Source of the DNA: an uncultured Bacilli bacterium
Lineage (GTDB): Bacteria; Bacillota_I; Bacilli_A; RF39; UBA660
Assembly (NCBI GenBank): GCA_947591175.1
Contig: CANQDB010000074.1
Span: 1 to 6,767 of the forward strand
Direction of reading: 5' to 3'
DNA length: 6,767 nucleotides
Each line of letters opens with the position of its first letter. Within the stretch, counting starts at the first letter, position 1. A model generated the notes under the pieces. It was not told where the DNA came from. It worked only from the letters and a program-made list of their open reading frames with translations, and did not search any database. A program made the translations under genes and the position numbers. Of the stretch, positions 1 to 5,040 are shown piece after piece.

Positions 1-6
1 TGTAAT

Positions 7-13
7 CTCCTCT
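7..13 (-). promoter_or_regulatory. Ribosome binding site of a gene beginning just outside the window
   Basis: On the minus strand the sequence reads AGAGGAG followed by six bases (ATTACA) before the window ends. This is a strong Shine-Dalgarno match, and at the usual spacing of 6-10 bases the start codon should fall within the first few bases beyond position 1. It lies directly behind the promoter at 25-55, giving a leader of roughly 20-25 bases, the same short-leader layout as the LTA-synthase and repeat-protein genes in this window. The product of the gene cannot be seen. Confidence 0.75.
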
Positions 14-24
14 AGTATATATCT

Positions 25-55
25 ATTATAAGCCATTCGCACCCCCCCCAGTCAA
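25..55 (-). promoter_or_regulatory. Sigma-A-type promoter with a poly-G spacer, driving an off-window gene
   Basis: Minus strand: -35 box TTGACT at 55-50 (5 of 6 matches to TTGACA) and a perfect -10 box TATAAT at 30-25. The spacer is 19 bases, two longer than the usual 17, and its first eight bases are all G. An A/T-rich tract lies upstream of the -35 box (about 56-80) and could act as an UP element. Expected transcription start is near position 18, just before the ribosome binding site at 13-7. Because the spacer contains a slippage-prone homopolymer, loss of one or two G would bring it to 18 or 17 bases. Box matches and the tract are read directly; phase variation is inferred. Confidence 0.72.
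42..49 (-). repeat. G8 homopolymer in promoter spacer
   Basis: Eight consecutive C on the plus strand (G on the minus strand) immediately downstream of the -35 box. I see no other G or C run of this length in the window, where G/C runs are short because the DNA is AT-rich. Its position between the -35 and -10 boxes makes tract length directly relevant to promoter geometry. Confidence 0.9.
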
Positions 56-80
56 GAAAAATTGTAACAAAAAAATTTGC

Positions 81-113
81 AAAATAAAAGGGACTCAATA
101 ATAAGTCCTCTTT
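81..113 (-). terminator. Intrinsic terminator of the repeat-protein gene
   Basis: On the minus strand, AAAGAGGACT (113-104) pairs with AGTCCCTTTT (95-86) around an 8-base loop; the stem has one A/C mismatch and one G-T pair. It leads into a T-rich stretch (89-81). It starts 14 bases after the TAA stop at 130-128. It should insulate the repeat-protein gene from the promoter at 25-55. The plus strand also has T-rich sequence after the stem, so some bidirectional function is possible. Confidence 0.8.
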
Positions 114-127
114 AAAATTTAATTCAG

Positions 128-1519
128 TTAACGTACTTTATTAACCTCTACTGAGTTCTTATACCAATCATCATAAGTACGAGCTTCTACTTTACACCAA
201 GTAGCTTGTCCTGCATTCTGGTTAGCAGAATTAGGAGCCACTACCCTAGCATACTCTTCTTCATTATAAAGAGTAGCTTCTAATGGACCACATGGATAAA
301 ATACTCCTTCAGGCGTTTCTAAAGCATATTGTCTTTGAACAATAGGTAATCGTTTTTGTTGATAAAGTTGTTCTAGGGTTGCATTTAAAGTTGCATCCAT
401 ATTAGTTGGTACTCTACCATAAGCAACTTCTGGAATAGGTACGTCTTTTTGTAATAAACCAATTATTTTAACGAAATCAGATGGTGTATCATAAGGAGCA
501 GGATAAGGAATACCATCAGAGGTAAAATTAACCGGGACAGTATCGGTATCATTTAAGTTTTCTGTAACTTCAGGCATTACTGGAGCTTGATAAGGTGCAG
601 GCTCTTCCTGAACTGGAACAAAAGATGTCGAACCATCTGGTCTTGTCGTTTGTTCAAAAACAGGTGGTACAGGTTCAGGAACTACTGTATCTACAGGAGT
701 AGCCTCTTGAGCCTCTAATAAAGTAATATCCGAACTAACAGGTGTTGGATTAACAATTTCAACAGGATTATCAAGACTTTCGACAGGAGCAACTTTAGCA
801 TTAACTGGAGCAACTGACATAGTCTCTACTACAGGAATTGGTGCTTCTACAACTGGAGTTTGTTCGGCAACATTCTCTTGAGAAACAGGCGGTTCAAATA
901 CAGGATCACTAACTAATTCTTGAGCGACAGGCGCCTCTACATTTGACTCAGTAACCAAAGCTTCAGGAGTAGCAACTGGGGTTGGGGCAACAGGCGTTTC
1001 TGCAACTGGAACACTTTCTAATGGTTGAGCGACAGGCACCTCTATATTTGACGCCGTAACCAAAGTTTCAGGAGCAGCAACTGGAGTTTGGTCAATAGGT
1101 GTTTCAAGTACAGGTGCACTATCTAATGTCGGAACTGGTTGTGTATCTAAAACAGGTGCAGTAGCTAAGGTTTCTTGAACAGGTGCTACTTGAGGTGCTC
1201 CTAAAACTTCAGTAGTAGCAGGAATTTCTTGAGTCACTTCTTCTTGTGAAGAGGCAACTGGCAAACTATCGACAACTGGCTCGACTGGTGTAATAGTTGT
1301 TCCTTCAGCGACAGGTAAAACAGGTTCTTGACTAGCAAAAGGATCAGGTATTCCCATTGTTGGAGCAGGTGTTTCTAAAACTTGGGCTCCTTCATTCATA
1401 ACAGGAAGAGAATTAACTTGACTTGCTCCCAAAACCTCGTTATTTAAAACAGGACTAGTTTGCACACTTGTAGCCATTGCAGGTTGAGTTTCTAAATTAT
1501 TAATATCGTTATTGTTCAT
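128..1519 (-). CDS. Pro/Val/Glu/Thr-rich repetitive protein with a distinct C-terminal domain, unknown function
   Basis: A 463-residue protein that I do not recognise. ATG start preceded by AGGAGG (1533-1528) at 8 bases; TAA stop. Residues 1-20 are Asn/Thr-rich with no hydrophobic stretch, so there is no visible signal peptide or membrane segment, and no LPxTG anchor. Residues ~20-330 are low-complexity, built of degenerate PVxE, APV and ETP motifs, almost without Lys, Arg or Cys: acidic, Pro-rich and probably extended or disordered. Two copies of a 35-residue unit occupy 139-208. The C-terminal ~130 residues change character: mixed, aromatic-rich, with basic residues and two Cys (C410, C442), suggesting a folded domain (for example YGRVP 367-371, YPCGP 408-412, DWYKN 451-455). 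The gene looks richer in G and C than its neighbours, partly because of Pro/Ala/Val codons. It has its own -10 box and terminator, so it is probably a single-gene unit. A linker-plus-domain scaffold is possible, but function is open. Confidence 0.85.
   Translation of the reverse strand: MNNNDINNLETQPAMATSVQTSPVLNNEVLGASQVNSLPVMNEGAQVLETPAPTMGIPDPFASQEPVLPVAEGTTITPVEPVVDSLPVASSQEEVTQEIPATTEVLGAPQVAPVQETLATAPVLDTQPVPTLDSAPVLETPIDQTPVAAPETLVTASNIEVPVAQPLESVPVAETPVAPTPVATPEALVTESNVEAPVAQELVSDPVFEPPVSQENVAEQTPVVEAPIPVVETMSVAPVNAKVAPVESLDNPVEIVNPTPVSSDITLLEAQEATPVDTVVPEPVPPVFEQTTRPDGSTSFVPVQEEPAPYQAPVMPEVTENLNDTDTVPVNFTSDGIPYPAPYDTPSDFVKIIGLLQKDVPIPEVAYGRVPTNMDATLNATLEQLYQQKRLPIVQRQYALETPEGVFYPCGPLEATLYNEEEYARVVAPNSANQNAGQATWCKVEARTYDDWYKNSVEVNKVR
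896..1105 (-). repeat. Two tandem 105-base repeats inside the repeat-protein gene
   Basis: Unit 1 is 1105-1001 (residues 139-173) and unit 2 is 1000-896 (residues 174-208). Each begins ETP and carries a central block: APETLVTASN in unit 1 and TPEALVTESN in unit 2, then IEVPVAQ versus VEAPVAQ. The DNA is also similar (roughly four in five bases by eye over the best 80 bases), so the copies arose by relatively recent in-frame duplication rather than only by amino-acid bias. A decayed third unit may follow at residues ~209-234. Confidence 0.8.
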
Positions 1520-1527
1520 AAATGACG

Positions 1528-1546
1528 CCTCCTATCTTACATTATA
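1528..1546 (-). promoter_or_regulatory. -10 box and ribosome binding site of the repeat-protein gene
   Basis: Minus strand: perfect TATAAT at 1546-1541 and AGGAGG at 1533-1528, 8 bases before the ATG. Transcription would start near 1534, giving a leader of about 15 bases. No good -35 box lies 16-18 bases upstream (the best candidates are GTGCAA- or TGCAAA-like), so the promoter may be weak or need an activator. The repeat-palindrome at 1588-1612 lies upstream. Confidence 0.55.
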
Positions 1547-1587
1547 AACAATATTTTTATATTTTGCACTCCCATTTTGTTAATACG

Positions 1588-1612
1588 ATGTAAAACAATG
1601 TAAAACTTTACA
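1588..1612. promoter_or_regulatory. Possible operator: ATGTAAAAC direct repeat plus TGTAAA/TTTACA palindrome
   Basis: On the plus strand ATGTAAAAC occurs at 1588-1596 and again at 1598-1606, one helical turn (10 bases) apart. The second copy forms a perfect palindrome, TGTAAA-AC-TTTACA, at 1599-1612. The element lies between the stop of the CinA-like gene and the -10 box of the repeat-protein gene, centred about 57 bases upstream of that box. Spacing and symmetry suit a dimeric regulator; it has no G/C-rich stem or T-run, so it is not a terminator. I cannot name the regulator. Confidence 0.35.
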
Positions 1613-1625
1613 CTAAAATTTAATT

Positions 1626-2105
1626 CTAATTAATAAGCTGCAGCAAATACTCAACTAAAGTTTCCAATACTAAATTCTTGTTTTCTTTACGACTAGCCAA
1701 GACTGCTACGACCGTAAAATCTATATATTTTTCATTAATAGTATCATAGATAGATACAAACACTACATTATCTTTGCCAAAAGGATTTTCTCTATCTACC
1801 CTATTTAATTTTCCCGTGATACCGACGCCATATGTACTATTTGCAAAAACACTTATATGATAAGCCATCTCATGAGCAGTCTCTATACTGTAAACACTAT
1901 ACTTTTTTATTATCTCTTCAGAAACTCCCAACTTAATCTTATATTCATTTGAATAAGTGACAGCACTGAAACGAAGAACTTCACTAGCACCCTCAATATT
2001 TGTAATTTGATTGACAACTCCACCACCTGTACAAGATTCCATAGTTGCAATAGTTTTCTTTTGTTCAGTCAATTTTTTAACCAGAATTTGGTATTTTTCA
2101 TCCAT
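1626..2105 (-). CDS. CinA-family protein, stand-alone C-terminal (PncC-type) domain; putative NMN amidohydrolase
   Basis: 159 residues, matching the usual size of the single-domain PncC form (the N-terminal molybdopterin-binding-like half of full CinA is absent). ATG start with a strong AGGAGG (2120-2115) at 9 bases; TAG stop. Family signatures: MESCTGGGV at 22-30 (normally ESCTGG, carrying the nucleophile Ser), AVTYSNEYKIKLGV at 48-61, GVGITG at 93-98, and R139 in the C-terminal helix region. Known members hydrolyse nicotinamide mononucleotide to nicotinate mononucleotide and ammonia, recycling NMN left by DNA ligase, in the cytosol. The loop after GITG, normally IAGP with following Gly residues, reads KLNRVDRENPFG here, so activity on NMN is less certain. 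No promoter is clear upstream; it is probably read from the LTA-synthase unit through the hairpin at 2131-2149. Family assignment is firm; substrate is inferred. Confidence 0.9.
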   Translation of the reverse strand: MDEKYQILVKKLTEQKKTIATMESCTGGGVVNQITNIEGASEVLRFSAVTYSNEYKIKLGVSEEIIKKYSVYSIETAHEMAYHISVFANSTYGVGITGKLNRVDRENPFGKDNVVFVSIYDTINEKYIDFTVVAVLASRKENKNLVLETLVEYLLQLIN

Positions 2106-2124
2106 TATTTAAATCCTCCTCTAT

Positions 2125-2149
2125 AGAAAAGAACCTCAAAAAAAGGTTC
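2125..2149 (-). terminator. Weak hairpin with short T-tract between the membrane-protein and CinA-like genes
   Basis: Minus strand: GAACCT (2149-2144) pairs with AGGTTC (2136-2131) around a 7-base T-rich loop, followed by TTTTCTAT. The 6-pair stem and 4-base T-run make a weak intrinsic terminator or attenuator. It begins 5 bases after the TAA of the upstream gene and ends about 10 bases before the ribosome binding site of the CinA-like gene. Since no convincing promoter follows it, partial read-through is the simplest way to express the downstream gene. Confidence 0.5.
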
Positions 2150-2154
2150 AAATT

Positions 2155-2784
2155 TTATTTCATCTCAACTAATGATAACTTATTGTCTTCATGTACGAAA
2201 ACAAAAGTCTTCTCAGTATCGTATCCTAAGTCTTCTTCATAAGACCATTTAGCCTTTATTTCATAAGCAGCATCATCAATAGTCTCACCATAAGTAAAAC
2301 TCACTTTCGAAATATTAGCCTCAAGTACTTCTTTTACTTTAGGAAGCGTTTGTACACGATCTCCATAAACATTATTTTCTACATGAGCATACATTGTACT
2401 ACTAGCATTTAAAATAAAATTATCTCTAACCTGCGAATGAACAAATTGAACTCCGCCAATATCAGTACTAGTAGCCTTATTATCCAAGTTATAAAAGTCT
2501 TCGATAAATAACTTAGTTAGAGCCACAGCATAAGCCTCTTCATCGACTGGATCTTGATTTAATATGTTCTCTAATTCCTTGAACTGATTTTTAAATAACT
2601 CGGTCTGATTTTTCTTTAACACGTAGCCGTACTTATCGATATTACTTTCAACTTCATCTTGAACATTTTGTCCTTCACTACTTTTTGCAGGTGGAAAGAA
2701 ACACAACCAAATAGCAATACCTAATAAAATGACAACAGCTAAAGCAATCAAAACACGATCAAGGCGAATTTTTCTCTTTTTCAC
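2155..2784 (-). CDS. Single-pass membrane protein coupled to the LTA synthase, unknown function
   Basis: 209 residues starting with GTG; the start overlaps the TGA of the LTA-synthase gene (GTGA, 2784-2781) and is preceded by GAAAGGA about 10 bases upstream, so translation is probably coupled. Residues 1-10 are strongly basic (KKRKIRLDR) and 11-30 are a hydrophobic segment ending LCFFPP: an uncleaved anchor with the rest outside the cell. C28 lacks a proper lipobox, so lipoprotein processing is unlikely. Residues ~45-100 are helical and acidic; ~155-209 alternate as beta strands (KVSFTYGE, YEIKAKWSYEE, KTFVFVHE, KLSLVEM), a pattern that recalls NTF2-like extracytoplasmic domains, but this is a weak fold guess. 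There are no catalytic motifs I recognise. Position behind the LTA synthase suggests a role in teichoic-acid synthesis or in the same envelope process, as a partner or binding subunit. Confidence 0.85.
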   Translation of the reverse strand: MKKRKIRLDRVLIALAVVILLGIAIWLCFFPPAKSSEGQNVQDEVESNIDKYGYVLKKNQTELFKNQFKELENILNQDPVDEEAYAVALTKLFIEDFYNLDNKATSTDIGGVQFVHSQVRDNFILNASSTMYAHVENNVYGDRVQTLPKVKEVLEANISKVSFTYGETIDDAAYEIKAKWSYEEDLGYDTEKTFVFVHEDNKLSLVEMK

Positions 2785-4901
2785 TGGTTTACATTCCTTT
2801 CGTCAATATAGTAATTATTAGTATTCTTTAGTTCTTCATTACGTTTAATTAAATCGAAAACAATCAAAGAATTCGAAACTTCTAAAAGTCGATTAGTATA
2901 ATTGTTACCCTTTTCGATGTAGTCTTCACTTATGGCCTTATCCTTAAGTGGCAAATATTCATTTTTCTGGGAATTATAGTAAACGTAATTACTTAGCCAG
3001 TTTCCGTTAGGGAAAACGATTATATTGTCGTCCCCCACACTAAAGATATCGTGACCTAGTTGATACTTATTATAGAAACCGAACATATTACCAAGTGTCG
3101 GCATAACGTCGATCATTCCCATCGGAGTATCGACAACTGTATGAAGATTCTCTTTTGTCTCCTTACTCCAAATAATAAGTGGAACCTTACGATTAAGTTC
3201 GTATTGATAATAATCGAATGGCACGTATTCAGGGTCACTTGGATCTAACAACCCATTAGTTTCTTTATCGTAATTATAAAGACGTCTATACTCATCGATT
3301 CCAAGACGTGCATCATGGTCTCCATAAAGGACAATAACAGTATTTTCAAGTAATCCTTCTGCTTCAAGTTCCTCCATGAATTCACCTAAGGCTTCATCCG
3401 CATAATGTACAGATTTAAAGTAATTTCCTAAAAGAGTTCCTTCCATATATGGGTAACTTACAGTCTCGACTGTACCATCTTCTTGCACCACTTCTTCTTT
3501 AATATCGACATCGTACTCACCGTACTTATCGACATCATCAAATGGTGTATGATTAGATAACATGATAACTACTCCATAATAAGGCCTACCTTGAGCCTGG
3601 ATATCTTTTAGTTTTTGAACGGATTGTCTAAAGAACGATTTATCTGATAAACCTAGTCCAATAACTTCATCTATTTCGTACTCTTCTTTACTATAGAAAT
3701 GGTCGTAACCTAACGATTGATGCATCAAATCACGATTCCAATAGTTTCCTTTATTAGCGTGCATCGAAAAAGTATAATAACCTTGTTCTTTCAATAGTTT
3801 TGGAATTGACACGTAGGTTCTATTAAAGTAACTTACAAAAGCCGTACCACTATTAGTAGGCATTAACGATGTATTATAAGTAAACTCGGTATCTGATGAT
3901 GTACCTACACTTACCTGGGAATAAAAGTTATTAAAGAAAATTCCTTCTTCTGCTAGTTTATTTAAATTCGGCGTAAGTGTTTCCCCATTGAAACTCAAAC
4001 TCATGTTGTTTGTTTGCATACTTTCGGCGTGTATGGCAATAACGTTTTTACCTTTAAATATATTAGTGTATTGGTTAGAAGTCGTCGGAGTATCTGGAAC
4101 ATCTTCATAATATTCATTAAAAACTCGCATCGCGTTATCGTAACCAAAGAGCGAAGTAATTTGAGGTTCGATACTTTGGACCAAATCGTTAACATGATAC
4201 ATATAGATACCATAACTCATAACTATATATTCACGGTTCCACTGATTACTGAAACGTCCTATCTTTGTATCGTTTAAACTGAAACAAAAGATTAAAGCAA
4301 AAACAAGAGCCGTTCCAAAAGCATGTTTAAACTTTGTCTTATTGCGTATTTCTATTTCACTCTCTTTAGCCGCAAGTAATCTTTTTTTCTTTAAGATAAT
4401 GTACTCTAGTAAAAGCATAAAAGGAGCCCATAAGTAAATCCAATCTTGAGGATGAATTACCTGTTTTACAACAGCATTACCCACATCTCCTATATAGACT
4501 GTCATTGATAAAAAAGAAACTGACGTAAAGGAATTATAAAAGCCATAGTAACTGGAATTGATAATACATATAGCAGTCAATAAAATAGTTACTGCAAACA
4601 AATAGTAAAAACGATTTTTTTTCTTAAACAAATAACAAAATGAACCAAATAAAATAACGAGAGCCAAATCCATAAACAATGGTGCATAATCGAATAAGTT
4701 TTCAAAAGTATGAATAGTGAAATAACGTAATAACAAAGCATTAAAAGTACAAGCGACAACATATGTAAAAAATATAACATTATTCTTAATATATTCTCTA
4801 ATACAAGTAAGTACCATAGTACCATATTCTACTGGATGATGAATTATTAAATTGCATTCATTTTTTATATTCTTTACCCATTTTTTAAACTTCTTCTTCA
4901 T
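2781..4901 (-). CDS. LTA synthase family membrane phosphoglycerol transferase (sulfatase-fold)
   Basis: 706 residues from the ATG at 4901, close to but longer than S. aureus LtaS (646). Start chosen because GAGAGG (4916-4911) lies 9 bases upstream and the promoter -10 box is just beyond; an in-frame TTG at 4955 falls in the -35 box. About five membrane segments (roughly 40-60, 73-92, 98-116, 153-170, 193-209) precede an extracellular alkaline-phosphatase-superfamily domain (~280-625). Visible motifs: HAESMQ 291-296 (metal ligand E293), VGTSSDTEF 332-340 (nucleophile region), MHANKGNYWNRD 380-391 (H381, W388, R390), SNHTPF 449-454 (H451) and YGDHD 526-530 (metal ligands D528, H529). The family transfers glycerophosphate from phosphatidylglycerol to growing lipoteichoic acid or a primer at the outer membrane face. 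Aligning with LtaS (GKTSD), the nucleophile Thr position is Ser (S335). Bacillota often have several paralogues (polymerase, primase, stress forms), so which role this copy plays is unresolved. It is first in a unit with the coupled gene downstream; TGA stop. Confidence 0.92.
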   Translation of the reverse strand: MKKKFKKWVKNIKNECNLIIHHPVEYGTMVLTCIREYIKNNVIFFTYVVACTFNALLLRYFTIHTFENLFDYAPLFMDLALVILFGSFCYLFKKKNRFYYLFAVTILLTAICIINSSYYGFYNSFTSVSFLSMTVYIGDVGNAVVKQVIHPQDWIYLWAPFMLLLEYIILKKKRLLAAKESEIEIRNKTKFKHAFGTALVFALIFCFSLNDTKIGRFSNQWNREYIVMSYGIYMYHVNDLVQSIEPQITSLFGYDNAMRVFNEYYEDVPDTPTTSNQYTNIFKGKNVIAIHAESMQTNNMSLSFNGETLTPNLNKLAEEGIFFNNFYSQVSVGTSSDTEFTYNTSLMPTNSGTAFVSYFNRTYVSIPKLLKEQGYYTFSMHANKGNYWNRDLMHQSLGYDHFYSKEEYEIDEVIGLGLSDKSFFRQSVQKLKDIQAQGRPYYGVVIMLSNHTPFDDVDKYGEYDVDIKEEVVQEDGTVETVSYPYMEGTLLGNYFKSVHYADEALGEFMEELEAEGLLENTVIVLYGDHDARLGIDEYRRLYNYDKETNGLLDPSDPEYVPFDYYQYELNRKVPLIIWSKETKENLHTVVDTPMGMIDVMPTLGNMFGFYNKYQLGHDIFSVGDDNIIVFPNGNWLSNYVYYNSQKNEYLPLKDKAISEDYIEKGNNYTNRLLEVSNSLIVFDLIKRNEELKNTNNYYIDERNVNQ

Positions 4902-4910
4902 AAGCAAAAA

Positions 4911-4955
4911 CCTCTCTATAGAAAAAATTATAGCACTTGTATTATAGAAATTCAA
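4911..4955 (-). promoter_or_regulatory. Promoter and ribosome binding site of the LTA-synthase unit
   Basis: Minus strand: -35 TTGAAT (4955-4950), a 17-base spacer, and -10 TATAAT (4932-4927) with an upstream TG (extended -10, TGC before TATAAT). Transcription should start near 4920, giving a ~19-base leader with GAGAGG at 4916-4911, 9 bases before the ATG at 4901. A second TATAAT at 4946-4941 has no matching -35 box. This is the best sigma-A promoter in the window and decides the gene start. Confidence 0.85.
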
Positions 4956-4981
4956 ATATTATTGTACGTCGAATAGCAAAG

Positions 4982-5019
4982 AAAAAAACGCCCTAATTTT
5001 AAATAATAGGTACGTTTTT
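4982..5019 (-). terminator. Intrinsic terminator of the ART-like gene
   Basis: Minus strand: AAAAACGTACCTA (5019-5007) pairs with TAGGGCGTTTTT (4995-4984) around an 11-base loop, with a small internal bulge (TA against G), and runs into TTTTTTT (4988-4982). It begins 21 bases after the TAA stop at 5043-5041 and ends about 27 bases before the LTA-synthase -35 box, so it separates the two transcription units. Confidence 0.8.
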
Positions 5020-5040
5020 ATAATTAAAGTATTGTACTCA

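Noticed and set aside
128..1519. CRISPR-like or cell-wall-anchored reading of the repetitive region
   Set aside because: The repeats are in-frame, degenerate and spacer-less, and the protein has no signal peptide or LPxTG motif.
2692..2706. Lipoprotein reading of the 209-residue membrane protein
   Set aside because: The only Cys near the hydrophobic segment follows I-W-L, which does not fit a lipobox, and it is followed by FFPP rather than a small residue.
2781..2783. Mycoplasma genetic code (TGA as Trp)
   Set aside because: TGA ends the LTA-synthase frame exactly at a coupled GTG start, and Trp codons in the genes are TGG.
3060..3248. Short plus-strand open frame inside the LTA-synthase gene
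   Set aside because: It lies antisense to conserved catalytic-domain sequence, has no ribosome binding site and no recognisable protein features.
4001..4213. Minus-strand open frame of 70 codons in another frame of the LTA-synthase gene
   Set aside because: It overlaps the HAESMQ motif region of the real gene in a different frame and has no ribosome binding site.
4014..4277. Plus-strand open frame of 87 codons opposite the LTA-synthase gene
   Set aside because: Antisense shadow of a confidently assigned gene; no start signals.
4589..4825. Hydrophobic minus-strand open frame of 78 codons
   Set aside because: It is a frame-shifted reading of the membrane segments of the LTA-synthase gene; hydrophobicity follows from the T-rich DNA there.
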